A DNA stretch of 64,000 nucleotides from Impatiens glandulifera (Eukaryota; Streptophyta; Magnoliopsida; Ericales; Balsaminaceae). Location: contig NC_061864.1 of the NCBI RefSeq assembly GCF_907164915.1, positions 13,523,889 through 13,587,888 of the forward strand, in the 5' to 3' direction. The position numbers and the translations under genes are program-made. The notes under the pieces are model-generated. The model searched no databases and was not told the DNA's origin. It worked only from the letters and a program-made list of their open reading frames with translations. Below, one piece after another: positions 36,217 through 49,539 of this stretch (positions within the stretch are counted from its first letter, which is position 1; each line of letters begins with the position of its first letter).

Positions 36217-39200
36217 CCTCTATCTTTGGAGAGACTGCTGATTAGTTCTTGAACACCTTCCTTTCCAAGGGTGTCTTTTAGGTACATAGCTGCAGATGCA
36301 ACCTCCTCAGGACTTACTTTCCCATCATAGTCCCTACAGAAGAACAATATCAATATCATCTATCTTATTAAAGCATTAATTTACATTTAAGAATGAGACT
36401 CTCAGACTTTAAAAGGGCTTCTATTTTTTAAGTTAATACTGATAAACTGGTAAGTTGACAATGAAAAATAAATTTGCAGAATATATACCTATCAAGTAGT
36501 CGCCAGCGGTTACCAATCTTTGCATCTACATCATCAATTTCTTTCTCAAGCTTTTGGAGCATTGCATCAACCTATAAAGCAAATAACCCAAATCAAGCAA
36601 TCATCTTCTAAAACTAGTTTTTTCTTTAGACTGCATTTTTTCCTTTAGTAGACTAGTATGTTGTCCCGCTACCATGAACCCCCACGTCAATCAAGGTGTT
36701 CTTAGTGAAATCGAACATGAGAGAGCTGGCTTCTTACCACATACAATAGGAAATTATTGAAGATAAAAGTGTGAAATCTACTTTTGGAGAGTCCTTACCC
36801 TGTCTATAAGTGCTGAAGAGGCCTTGTCAGCTATAGCCTTCTCTGCAGCATGATCACTGTCTCCCCTAGCAGCTTTATAAGCTATCTTGGCTGCTTCTTG
36901 GCTTTCCGTACCTTCTTTCTCCACCATGGTGTTATATAAGTCAATCTGTAATGATGTTGCACCTAATTATTATAATTATATAAAAAAAAAACACCAAGCG
37001 TATTGGTTAAAGGATCATATTACTACCTCCTTCTTTACTAATCTCAGAAATTCTTCACGTTCCATGCTAACAGACTGTAATAATCAACATCGAAAGAATT
37101 AGATTAGCTGGAAACAGCCGTGAAATTGCTAAAGGAAAATTGGGGGTGAAAAGAATGTCATGTTTAATCATACTGATGCAGATGCTAAAACGGCCAAAGC
37201 ACGACTGAGCTCGCAAAACTGCTCTTGCTTCTCCAATGTCTTAGCCAGAGCTTGTTGTTGAGCATCTTTTGCTGTTGCAATATTCATCTCTTCTAGAGCA
37301 ACGTCCGTTTGCTTAGCAGTTGATTCCTTCATTTTGGCCTGTTCCTCTTCTTCTTTCGCTTGTTCTTCCTGCACATGTTAACTTAGCCTATGAGAAAGCA
37401 TGAAACTGAAAAAGATCAACAACTAAAAACAAATCCACAATGATCAAATCAAAAGTTACTAGGGATAAAACAGACAGTGTTGTGTTCCCATTTGAAAACA
37501 CTTTTTCGGTCAGTTATCTCATATGGATGTGAATCCAGTCACATTTGGAAATAAAACTTAGTCAGACCCAGAAATTTATTGGCAGTCTCATCTGGATTTG
37601 GATTCAGATTCGTAAACAAAAAGTGATTCCATATAGGCACACAAACATCTCATAAAACTTGACAAAAAAACAAATCCAGAAAAAAAAATGAACTCTTACA
37701 ATTTTCATCCAAACAAAGTATCAAAGAGAAATAAGTTTAACCTTGATTAACACTTCCTGCATCTCTAGGAACTCCAGCTTTCTTCGTCTTTCCGAAACAG
37801 AATCTTCTGATGGCATGGATGTCACTTGAACAGTATCAACCACCTCATCTGGCAGTGAGGACAAAGTAGCTTGAACAACTTCCTCTGGTTTAACTTTACC
37901 AGGTGCAGTGAAAGCTCTGAAAGCATAGTTGGATATCAAAACAAAATTGAAGATAGGTTTAAACTCCTTAAGCCTTGAGGACATGTGATCAGTAAAGATA
38001 TTACCTTGAAAGAATTAACAGGGAAGATGGTAAAGAATGGTTCAGGGATAAGTCAAGCCAATCACTTAGCTGCATTTACAAAAAGAAACCCATCAAACTC
38101 ATTACAAACAAACAAACAATTCGTCTTCCTTAATGTGATGATTTTAACAACAGAAAAACAAGATGATTATAAAGAATTGTTGCAGTTTTTCTTAATTTCC
38201 TTTTACTTTTTAATGTTTTGCTACAGGTTAGTGGTATATCATTTAGCAGAAATTAATAACTAATGCCAGAGAAAACATCAAGCAGTATGACCTGTTGTCG
38301 CATTTCATCTACTGAACGTAATCCAAGTAACCCACGTTCTCGGCATGCCTGACGAAGCTCTTGTTCAGATAATGATTCAATACCTTCTTCTTGAATCAGC
38401 TTGTCATCATTCTTGATCCTGTCCAAACCACATAATTATTTATTGTCAAACCTGATCATTTCAGATGTTAAACTATTTAATTTGTTTGTTGTCAAAATGA
38501 ATATAGGTCCATCCTTCTTAAAAGCAAACTATTCATGTAACGCAAATAAAAGAAGAATAGATTCAAGGGGGGATAAAAACGAAGCTTACTCTTGTAGCCT
38601 CTTGCGAAGCATGTAACGCAAATAGGCATCTGTACCAAATGGGCTGATACCCATATATTTGCACATATTCACTAAGCGGGGTCTGCAGTTAACAAGTCAA
38701 ATATTTTAGCACCCTATAAAAGCAGGAAGGATAAAACAGAATCTCGCGGTGATGCTAACCTGGTGATGGTATCCAGAGTAAGTTCGTCATTAAACAATTT
38801 GGCAAAACTCAGAATTTCATCATTGGAGACACGTGCTCCTGTTCTGACCTGTTAAAATTCAGTAAGAATTTCACATTGTTGTGTGGGATAGGTATCAATA
38901 TAAAGAGACAACACAAGTTCTCAAAAAAAAAATCATTACTTTGTTCATAAACTCATCAAGATCTTCAGCTGTTTTCTTCGTCTCTCCACTTCGTGAACTT
39001 TGAACTTCTTTTGCCATTTCTTTAACCGTTTCCTGAAGAAACTTGGCATATTCTATTCTCGCATTAAGCCTCCTTTTCAGAGCTTCCTAAAAGCCAAAAT
39101 GTTAATTTACATAGAAAATTCATAATGAAATGGCATATACAAAGTGTATTCTGATTCAGACAACTTATCTCATATACAAGGAAATTTAAGAACATTATAC

Positions 39201-40338
39201 AAAAAAAACAGACAGAAATGATGATCATACAACTGGAATAGGTTAAGATTAAGAACAAGAATTACATAGTTACCTGTTCTTTCATCTTGTCCTTAAATGT
39301 TGATGGCAACATGTTGGGAAACAATTTCAAGAACACTGGTAGCAAGAACTCCATGAATGGAACTATAATAAAAACTGCAAAGGGAACTAGCCTGAAAATA
39401 TCAGCAGTTGTTCGCGTAAGCTGCTGTCTTTCTCTCCTAGAAAGAGTTTTCCCATTTGCAAGTTTCGAAAGCAGTCTCAATGATATCCTAGCATCAGCCC
39501 AGAGGAGCTTCGTCCCCAACCAATAGTGCTGCAATGTAGATTTAAACTCATCTTTCCAATGGATAAGTTTCTTTGCCCAGTCCTCCCTGATTCATGTTGG
39601 AGCCACAATATGTAATATGACCTCAATAAAAACAGATAAAGATTTCTAGCAAACTCATCAGTTTTTTTCTCAAGGTAGACAGTAAGTAAAGGAAACATTG
39701 GATGGTTAAACGAATAATGGGAGAGAAATAAATCCCAACCTGCTCATAGAAGCAACAGCTCTCAAAGCAGGACCAATTCCCAGAAACACAGCCCAAATTC
39801 TCTTCAGAATTGATTCCCCACCCTTTTGAAGGTCTTGAGATTTCTTGGCCTTGGCTTTCGCTTTAGCAGAGCTCAAACCTTCAACTGCCTGGTCACATTC
39901 CTCTGGTGAAGCTTCTCTACTTTTCTTAACAGCTTGATCCTCATTCTTCTCACTTCCTCTCCCGAAATCAGGCTGACCCACTGCTGCTGCTGCTGAAGAA
40001 GACGAAGAAGATGAAGAGAAGGAATTAATAATACCCTCTCTTCCAATCCAGAAATCGCCATTGATTCTACTAGAACGAGACCGAAGCAATCCTCTTGCCG
40101 CAAAACAAGAGAAATCATCGTTGATTAAAGAAAACGAATTCCCCCCACTCCAACGATTTGCATTTGTCGATGGACGAGTGAGAGACGAGAAACAATGCCG
40201 TGAAGAATCGTCATCATTAACAACATGTCTAGGTATGGATCTTCCGTGCTCGAAAGCTGAAAACCCGCGAATTAAATTTTGCTGATTGAGAATACGGAAA
40301 AGATCCTTCTTCCTTCGGATGATTGCCGATGCAGCCAT
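36213..40338 (-). CDS. LETM1: LETM1-like mitochondrial inner-membrane cation/proton exchanger
   Basis: Thirteen exons: 40338-39740, 39586-39274, 39086-38940, 38848-38760, 38682-38590, 38418-38292, 38069-38005, 37916-37742, 37368-37174, 37074-37027, 36945-36799, 36571-36489 and 36333-36213. They encode about 733 aa in frame. LETM1 proteins mediate K+/H+ or Ca2+/H+ exchange, shape cristae and bind mitochondrial ribosomes. The first 100 residues are Arg/Ser-rich, a mitochondrial presequence. [42 protein letters not shown] (the single membrane segment) and [10 protein letters not shown] are the conserved core. It is followed by the LETM ribosome-binding region, coiled coils ([15 protein letters not shown]) and a C-terminal EF-hand ([13 protein letters not shown]). 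Confidence 0.95.
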
Positions 40339-40796
40339 TACGTAAACAAGAACAAAAACGAATTTTTATACCCAACCCCTCTTTCTTCTTCCCGTCCCTC
40401 GTGTTTACTTAGCATATGTCGTCAACAACGGCGGCTTATTCTGAAAAGTGGACATATTGAAGAATCCTGAAAGAAATGAGCAATCTTTGATACAAAGAGT
40501 GATTTGAATCACCGAAAAATATACTAGTGATCAAATTGAAGCGAAGAGCAAATCATTATAATAGGTCAAAGGGTTCATAGTTTATTCTTCTACATGATTC
40601 TTCCTATTATGCACACACAAGTCCATTTTAATGGAAGGCTGACTTTTCCCTTCAAAACTTACTTGTTTTCAGAATATAATTATAATTTTAATTCAATTTT
40701 TATTTTATTTTATTTTTTGGCTAGAAAATCCAATTTTTACATTTCTATATCAAAGATTTATGTTTTTATATATTTAAAACATAAATATAGAAAGAC

Positions 40797-41369
40797 TAGG
40801 GCTGACAATTTGGATCAGTTTTAGGATGACGAGTTCGGACGGATCAGTTTTAGGATGACGAGTTCGGATCGACAGGTTAACGGGTTGAACAATATTAATC
40901 AGAACTTAACTTGTTTAATTATTCGGGTCAAAATCTCTAACATGAACCTGACCTGTTTATTTGTGTTGACCCAAACCTGATCCCGTTTGATTCGATTTAC
41001 CTAACTCAATTCGAACTAAATCCGATGTAATTAACTCACCTATCTTGTTTCAAACTAAAATGACATCAACACAAAAATGAAGTTAAATTACAAATTCTTT
41101 TGTAACAAATTTTACAAAAGAAATTGAGTGAATGAATAATAAATAATAACACAAAACTCAACCAAAGAAATTTGTAAACAGATTATCAGGTCTACTTTGA
41201 GTCATTTCAAGTCGATCCGATTTGACATGTTTAATAATAAGATTAAGCCGGTCAATCCTATTTTGACCCGAACAATAAATACTTTATTTTAACCTGTTTG
41301 TTTTCTTGTCGGTTTTTTCGTGTTCCGTCCAGATTGTGTTTTTGTGTGAGTCTAAAATTGTTGGCGCCT
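40797..41369. mobile_element. Probable transposon with GGC(T)GACAATTT-type inverted ends
   Basis: The left end, AGGGCTGACAATTTGG, and the right end, CTAAAATTGTTGGCGCC, are imperfect inverted repeats. Between them lie many words built on GGGTTGAAC, TTGACCC and CCTGACC, a composition typical of a widespread class of decayed plant repeats. A 29-bp tandem duplication (GGATCAGTTTTAGGATGACG, starting at 40812 and 40841) lies just inside the left end. No ORF. Confidence 0.45.
40812..40869. repeat. 29-bp perfect tandem duplication
   Basis: The unit starting GGATCAGTTTTAGGATGACG repeats exactly once (40812 and 40841), both ending GAGTTCGGA. It is probably replication slippage inside the surrounding repeat element. 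Confidence 0.9.
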
Positions 41370-42720
41370 TATTTTTAGACCATACAAGTTTTAACCAGAA
41401 TTAAATTATGGATCAACATTATAATTCATTGAATCAGTCCAATTTTTATATTGATCCAAGTTGAAATTTTTTTGATTATGGAAGTAGAATAGTATAATTT
41501 ATTCAAATAATTAAACAAATCTAGAATATACTCAAAAATATATTAATTACTACTATAATATAAAAATAAATTTTAAATATACTAACTTAACTAAAAAAAA
41601 TTATAATTATTATTAATATTTTTTAATTTTATATTGTTTAATTAGTTGTTTTAAGATTATTTTAAAGTATGTCCAATAAATTATTAGATATATTAGATCA
41701 TATCCAATGAATGATTAAACCAACCAATATATGGTCTCTCCAATATAAGATGAGATGTAGAGTGTTATAAAATATAACTTAGGTAGCACAACCAATTTAA
41801 AATTATTTTTAACCCGACCCGAGGCGACCTAAACCAACTTCAAAGTTCTATGATCATATATTTTTTAACCTAGAAAATTAGTATTATCTCACGGTAGTTA
41901 CCTTAATTGAGACAATTTTATAGTAACCAATGACTCCCTACATCATTAAAATAAGAATTATAATAGTTGAATATGAACAATGAATCATAATTAACATTAC
42001 TATAATCCAAACAGCCCCCACTAACTAACAACATTACAATTTACAACATGGTCATTCCAAACTGGATAGGCCCATCCAGTTCAAGCCCAATTTAAGATTA
42101 ACTATTTAGAAGACAAAAATATTTATATTCCTATTAGTTGGTTAATCTAGAAATTAAAAATAATTTTACAGAAATTCAAAAATAAATCCAAATATTGTAA
42201 CAAAACCAAGAGAATATTTAACAATGTTAGACTTTGTAATTTTCGAGCTCATGAGTTCGATGGATCTAGGTCAGGCTAATCCAAGCCCATTTCAATAAGA
42301 GCCTAACCAAATCCAATTGAAACCCATTCCATTTTAGGAAACAACTAACAACCAATTAACAAAAAATGAGAATATTTTGTATACATAAGCACTATATATG
42401 CTACAATTAATAGATTACAAAGCATGGTTGTTTTTGAGGATCTATATCTCAAAGTTCCCAAAATTCACAGCAATTGAGAGACAAATGCACTCCCTCATTT
42501 GCTATTGCCGAACTTCAAGTAAGATCCTTCAATTTGCTTCTTTCATAAGCATACAAAAAAACAGCAAGATAAATTAAAGACCTATTTTCCCATCTTCCAT
42601 ACACCACCACAATCCAAAAGCATAATAAACAAAGACTTGAAGCATGAATTATAATAAAAGCAAGGAAACAATTCATGTATACATGATCCTTTCCATTTCC
42701 TTCGTCTTGATCATATAGAT

Positions 42721-45700
42721 CTAAGCATCGTTCCACAAAGTGAAAGGCGGAGCCCCATGATAGATGCTTCGTATCGGGGCAGAAAGTGTCGCGGGGACAG
42801 CTGTTGGAATATTATTCCAAGTATTGCAATTAGACGAGCCTTGTTCATTTTCATACCCATCCGACTTCATTGTGCTATACATGTTCCTAGAATGGTTATT
42901 ATAAGGATCGGACAATCCGAACATGCCCTCGTAACCATTTGTCTTGACTTCATGATGATCACTCGCCCCATACTCGTTACCATTCCCATTGTCTTGGGCA
43001 ATAACCGTAGTGATAGGCATCGCGAATGCTCCATTTACATCCCCACCATTTCCGATTCCATATATGGAAGAATTAGAACCGGAACTTTGTTGCTCCAATG
43101 ATGAGGAATGATCCAAGCCCATTATAAGATTGTGTTGCATAATAGAATTTTGAAAGAAATTGTGGGTGTTTGTATTTCCAAGTTGAAGTTGATAATTACT
43201 TAGGTCTTGTTCTTGCTTACATGTCCATGCCCCCCTTTGTTGATAATTAGGATAGTTATGCATACCATAAGATTGAGCCAATGGCTGATGGTACGCGATC
43301 GTAGGCCAGCTTTGGTGGGCTCCGTAGTTAACCATCATCGAACCATCATTCATGTTTCCGATGTTACCACTAGGTCTTTGATGTGAATCCACAGCCGTGA
43401 TTGTTTCTGTTTGCTCGGCGTCTTTGTTACGTTTGGCAGCTCCACCTACCGGCAAAGTGCTACTCTCAAGTATGCTTTTAACGTCATATCTACTCATGTC
43501 AAAGTTTGTCACCGCGTTTAATCCTCTAAATTTTATTGCTGCTATGTCGTAAGCTTCTGCAGCTTCCTCTTGTGTACCTATCAAATATTCGATAAATAAC
43601 ATCACTATTTATTATTTTGCATTTTATTTCTTGTGACCAATAGCAAAATACTTTGTGGATTAATTCATGATTAACAAAAGATTATAAATAATGATAATGT
43701 TGAAGCACTTACTGAAAGTTCCCAAATATAGATCCTTGTTCCCAGCCACTCTTCCTATTCTTGCTTGCCATCTTCCATGCTGATGATGCCTATCAAATTC
43801 ATGCCAACTAAACTATTAAGATCACTTAGCTAATTAATATATATATTTTTTGAAAGTATAAAACATGTTTTATTAACTTATTTAATCGCAAATTTAGCAT
43901 TTGAAAGACGAAAAAAAACAATTAGTTAATGAGAATATTGCTTATTAGGTGTACTTATTTCTCTATGCAATTTTGAAGTCTTTACATATATTAATGAATT
44001 TTCTTTTAATAAAATATAATGGAAAATTAATGTTTTAATTATTTTTTATGGACACTACATCTTTGATTTTAATTAATGAAAAAGGTTATTGAACAAGATA
44101 GTGACATGAAAGAAAATGGCAGACAAGAATGCATATAATTTGGGGATAATTGCCCTCCTATATATATATGCTTAGAAAAAGAGAGACAACTAATGAGAAT
44201 GACATCAAACTACCTAGTACCTTTTTTTATTGTCATGAAAAGAAGTCTTAGAATTTTATTATTTTAGAAAAGAAAAAAATTGTCTGGATGTAAATTAAAG
44301 GTGGTGTATGTGTTTATTAAATAAATATATGATTGAAATACCTTGTAACTCCTCGATAGATTGAAGCACCACGAGAGAATCCACTGCTCTTCCTGTTTTC
44401 AAATGTTGTTAGTGTGCATCGATTTATTTTTATTTGTACCACAAAGACACTAGTGACATGCATCGAGTAAACAAAGAGTTAAGCCTCACCTTCGAAGGGA
44501 GGCGACGTATTCTTGCCTAGTCATGTTCTTCATTTCTTCCAATTCTTTTTCGTAATTGCTTATCTATGATAGAAATACATCGATAACAATGGTAACATAT
44601 ATATCCGCAATAGAAATAAAGATATCAACCCGATCAAGACAAAACGAAGATCAAATATTTGAGTATATATACCGGAAAATTTGTAGTGGTAGTGCTTCCC
44701 CAGTACTTCAATGCTGCAAGATCATATGCCCTAGCTGCTTTGTCTTCTTTGTCATAGCCCCCTATATGTTAATAAAAGAACATCGATCATGAACACTAAG
44801 AAAATCATAACAAAGTATAACAATTGTGTATATGATATCTTATTCTCATTTTTCTAGTTTTTTTTTTATATTAAACACTAGGTCGTGAAAGATACAATAA
44901 ATTCCAAAATCAATTGAGACAGATCGATGGAAAAGTGAGTACTTACCCAAATAAACTGAGGAAAGAAGCGGCAAGACCACCCCAAGAAGAGTACAAATTC
45001 AAATTTTTGTTAGATTGCATTCATAACATACAAAAATTAGGGCAGAAATATAGAGTACTTGTATAATTAAGAAAACAAATATAATAGCAACCACATATAC
45101 CTTGTCTTCCTTTACGGGTTTGCCCTTCTCTTCTACAACTATTGTCCCACAAATGTGCTTCATAGCGACCTGTCCATCTATGTCTACCGAAACCAAAAAT
45201 AGCAAAAGTATAAAAAAATCAATAAAGTTAGGTAGCTATTAGTATATTACACATGCATAAGCTTTAAACCCTAAAAAGGAACCAAATATATTAATATAAC
45301 CATTCTAGAAGAATTAAAAATGATTAGATGATATAGTTCAAAATTGAATAGAACTTGCACATGCATTTAATAACAAAGTCAGAAAATTGAAATATTCAAA
45401 TACCTAGTCACACCACGATAAATGGAAGTTCTCTGACCAAATGTATCAATAGATTTCCTATTAGCACCATTATTAATTTGACTATCAAGATTTGTTGCCC
45501 CAGCAGCTACTTTTGCGTTCTCATCCGACAAATTGCTACAATTATCTCCACCGTCGATCGCCGCCGGCAAGGAAACAGTAGATCCTGGATGGGCCCCACT
45601 GCTCATAGATAAAGACAAAGAATTGCCGCCACCGTTAGTTGTGTTATCAGGCGCCGGCTGGTTTCTCAGCCAGTTCTTGATCATTGAAAGACCTATTGTG

Positions 45701-46444
45701 CTGTTCTCCCGGAGAGAACCGGAGGAGGTACTGTCGGTTGGTTCAGGTTGAAGGGAGCTGGTTGTGATGTTATTGTAGTTATGAGCTCCAAAGAAGTTTT
45801 CAAGCTTTGGCTCTTGATGATGATGGTGATGATGATGACCTAATTCAGATGATGAGTTTCCATTGTTATTAATGTTATTATTATTGTTCATCGTCATTGG
45901 CATGTCTTCTGGATTTGATCCCATGTCTTTCATGCTCCAATCTGCCACAAAAAAAAAACATTTAGGGCAAAATATGAAAGCAAAAAAAAAAGGATTTAGG
46001 GTCTGGGTTTTGCATTGGATTCTGAAAAGCATCTTTCTTGAAATCAGATTCTGAACATGACACATGATACCATATGGTTCTTGTCAAATCAAACGTTTAA
46101 AGTTGGTCAAATCAAGAAAGAACTGATATATGTAAAATAAAAACTTGTTTGAGAATAAGCCTATTATACACACACATCAAGAATATAAGATATGTTTCTA
46201 GGGTTTATTGTTAGTGAGTTGGATTTGATGATGACAACATTAACGGACCTTGAGAGTGATTATTATTGGTATTGAAAGCTTGAAGAAAACCATAAGGAGG
46301 AGGGAGAGTGGATGAGTCATGTGAAGTGGGGAGATCAAAACAGTCGCCGCCATTGCCGCCGCCGCCGGAGATTTCATCGGAGTTTATCAAGCTATTATGG
46401 TGAGGAGAGAGAGAGAATCCCAACCAGTTTCCCATAGAACTCAT
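42721..46444 (-). CDS. BBM: BABY BOOM / PLETHORA-type AP2 transcription factor
   Basis: Nine exons: 46444-46249, 45941-45404, 45183-45101, 44955-44947, 44761-44673, 44563-44490, 44392-44342, 43789-43713 and 43577-42721. They encode about 657 aa. Two AP2 repeats ([20 protein letters not shown]... and [20 protein letters not shown]...) joined by the conserved linker with [17 protein letters not shown] place it in the ANT/AIL clade. euANT motifs WLGFSLSP (residues 7-14) and PKLENFFG, plus [13 protein letters not shown] (the bbm-1 motif), point to BBM or PLT2, nuclear activators of embryo and root stem-cell fate. A His run, Asn runs and the terminal [10 protein letters not shown] also fit. A second in-frame ATG lies three codons in. 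Copy-level orthology (BBM versus PLT2) is unproven. Confidence 0.9.
44947..44955 (-). other. BBM: 9-nt micro-exon of the BBM-like gene
   Basis: TTTATTTGG lies between TTTCCTCAG and GTAAGT. Together with flanking phase-1 bases it encodes the VYLGG of AP2 repeat 1. Without it the domain loses a beta-strand but keeps frame. A micro-exon at this place is a known conserved feature of ANT/AP2-clade genes. Confidence 0.93.
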
Positions 46445-46641
46445 TTTTTCTTCTTCTTCTTTGTTTGCTTTCTGTGTTTTGGTTAGAGAGAGATTAAGTA
46501 AACTAAGAATTAGAAAACTTCATGCATGTGATGGAGAAAGATGAAGAATTTGAGAGAGAGAAGAGAAAACAATTTGAAGGAAAGAGAGAGAAGAAGACGA
46601 AAGGTCGAAACTAGTAGTCGATTCTCCCAATGTGATTTTTC

Positions 46642-46742
46642 AGTAATAATAACAATAAAGGTTCAGACTCTCTCTCTCTCTTCTTTCTCTCTCACCCACA
46701 CGCGCACACACAGACATAGGGACACAAACAAAGGGAAGGGGG
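46642..46742 (-). promoter_or_regulatory. BBM: GA-rich leader of the BBM-like gene
   Basis: On the minus strand this region is GA-rich (AGAGAGAGAGAG near 46668-46695) with a GTGTGTGCGCGTG tract (46694-46713). GA repeats just downstream of the TATA motif are typical binding sites for plant GAGA (BPC) factors. Function inferred. Confidence 0.45.
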
Positions 46743-46788
46743 TGTCCTATAACCATGAAGGCTCTCTGTCTGAAATATGAGACTTGGA

Positions 46789-46797
46789 CTATATATC
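46789..46797 (-). promoter_or_regulatory. BBM: Putative TATA box of the BBM-like gene
   Basis: Reading minus, GATATATAG lies about 345 bases upstream of the ATG at 46444. The implied transcription start near 46760 gives a leader of about 310 nt containing the GA-rich tract. Confidence 0.45.
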
Positions 46798-49539
46798 GAG
46801 GATATTTTTGTAATTTAGCGTCCTATATTTTTTCTCTTTTAATTTAGTACGGGTACGTGTCCCTTAAACGACACGTAGGCACTTTCTTTTTTAAAATAAT
46901 GACTCAACGAATAATCTCAAGTATATTTTAGGTTAGATTTGGTTACCTCTTTTGATATATAGTTAGTTTTTATTGTAATTAAAAATTCTAAATACACTTA
47001 CTTCATCTCTTGTGTCCATGTGATTAGGATTTTCGGGTCCTTTCGAGAGCATCCGATGCGAGGACAAAGCTATATGTTGTCTTAAGTCCAATATGCAATT
47101 TTTTAAGGTTAATTAATATATTCAACAATATAAAAATTATTATACCATTTGATTTTTTTTATTGATATCCTCGGTCTAGCAAGAACAAAAAGTGAATCTC
47201 CTCAGTCATTTTTAGAGGTCCTAATTTCGAGTTTATCAGATGATAAGTTTTGCGCTTCATTAAATGATTAAGCGTGTTTTCGGATTATTTGATTAACCTT
47301 TTATGACCACATTTTTTTTTACTATATAAAGTGTATAAAGTGTGTACTTAATATAAAAATATCCTATTGTTGTAAATTATATTAAACAACTCATAAAATG
47401 CATTATAGTTGTTTCTTTTGAAAATGTATATAAAAATTAATATAATAGTAAAATTATTGAATATTGAAAGTGAGAAATTATTAATTCAATTTTTTATAAT
47501 AAAATTTTAAGTGATTTTTTTATTTATTTTTCAAATAGTGTCCTAATTGAAATTTTGTCACATTCCTAACCAGGGTCATAAATTAATTAACTACTATAGT
47601 AGTAAAATAGTAAAAAAAAAAAAAAAGGTACAAGAGACAAAAGGAATATAATTGTGTGAGGTGTTGTACTAAGCTTTAGGGTGGTGAGTTCAAATTAAAC
47701 TTTCAGCAAAAAAAAAAAATTAATAAAAAGAGTTCAAATTAAACTTTTTGTATTATTTCAAAGATAAGGGCAAGAGGTGGGAATTGAAGTTGAGCTTATC
47801 CTAATGCATATATAATTAAAGATTTAATTAATAAAGTAATTAATTTTATATACTTATGTATAATAATTTGATTAACACATGGGTGACTAGCTAGCTCTTA
47901 CCCTATCAATTATGAACATGTTAGTTCCTTAGCCTTAAAACAAACTCTACTTTTTCACTTTGGAAGATTAATTAAATTATAAATGCTTTCATTCTATTTA
48001 ACTAATTAAACCTTAGTTACCTGGCTATCTTTGACTAACCCTATGGTCATTACTTTAATACTATGACAGTCTCATCTTAAATAATTCTTAAACGTGTACA
48101 CCATGAGTATTAAATTTATTGGGTACCCAATATCATCTCTATGGGAGAGTCACATTGAGTGAAAGTAAATTTTTGGTAGACTCGAAATGATCAATCAAAC
48201 CGTATTTAATTTTATATTTTAGAAAATCGAATTAGAACAACCACTCGTGTGACCCCTTTGGATGTTAGGTTTTTGTTGTTTGTTCTTATTTGATGAACCC
48301 TTATACTTGGTATGATTGGGGAGAAGAAATGTAATTATTTTGACTCTATTTACAACATTATTATTTTCAAAACTAGTCCACTTTACTAACTTATTTTTAT
48401 GATAATTAATGCAGCAATATAAAGATCTGTTTCAAGTATTCGATTTGTCAATTTTGATATCTTCCTTTAGCTCTCATTTCAATGCACTATACATGTTGGC
48501 TCCTCATCCACCCTCCTTGCCCGGATATGTCACTGCATTTAGTCGTGTCTATAAATAATTGATTTTATATTTAGTTTACTTTAAAATATTTATAAATTTT
48601 AGTTTTGATGTTGACAGTAGTGATAATATCAATTGTGATGAATTTGTCATTCATGCAGGATGATTTTGTTTCTCTACAAGGAATTTATTAGGTTACTTTA
48701 TGTTTAAAAAATAATTCTATCACATATAATTATATTTTAATTATTAAATCATTTTATTAATCAATTAAAATAACAAAATACCAGTAGTTTGTGGTTGGGG
48801 TTTGTTGAATATAGATTTATTTTAATAAACTTTGAATTATTTTAAAAAAAATTAATTGATGTTAATTTTGAGAAAATAATTTATTTTAAAGGATTTAAAA
48901 TGTTTATATATGTTAGAGCTCGTGTTAGGGCTCGATTGAAGTTATTTAAATAAAAAAAGTATTTCACTCTTTTTCTCAATTTATCATATCACTTAATTCA
49001 ATAACCATAATACTAGAGTATCATTTGTTTTAAATTATTATGTACTATTTTATCCTTATATATTTACCAAAAAAAATCATTTTTTCAAAATCATTACTTT
49101 TTAAATAATACAAGTTAGTTAAAAAATCTGAATCCAAATAAGCCCTTAGTATAAAATGATATTATGTATAGGATAAGTTTGATTTTTTTTCAAGTACATT
49201 CAATAAGATTCAACTTATACTCAGCTTATTCGCTATAGCTTATTTGTTAAATAGAGAGAAAAATGCGTTTAAATGTAAAATATGCTTGATTATAATTTTT
49301 GCATTAGCTTATTACTATAGAAGATTATTACGCAAATGGTATACGTTCCGGATTAAACATCGAATCAAATGCCTATATATTAAAAAAAGAAATGGTATTT
49401 TTGTTTTAAAAAAAATGAGTGATGTGATTGATGAGAGAGTAGATGAAATGATATTTGATTATATTAAAATGATGAATGATTCGCATCAGATGACTACGAT
49501 CATTGAAGGTTCGACGATTTTTATCCATTGAGATAGTTC

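Larger units (their letters stand above)
40339..42720. other. Intergenic between LETM1 and BABY BOOM-like genes
   Basis: LETM1 promoter at the left, then a probable repeat element (40797-41369) and AT-rich DNA. 42240-42360 holds several words based on CCAAATCCAATT and AAGCCCA seen in decayed plant repeats. The last 300 bases are the BABY BOOM-like 3'UTR. No gene. Confidence 0.55.

Noticed and set aside
49244..49531. 95-codon ORF as a possible gene
   Set aside because: It starts with TTG-type context in AT-rich DNA, its composition is Ile/Tyr/Lys-rich as random AT DNA gives, and it adjoins a LINE relic.
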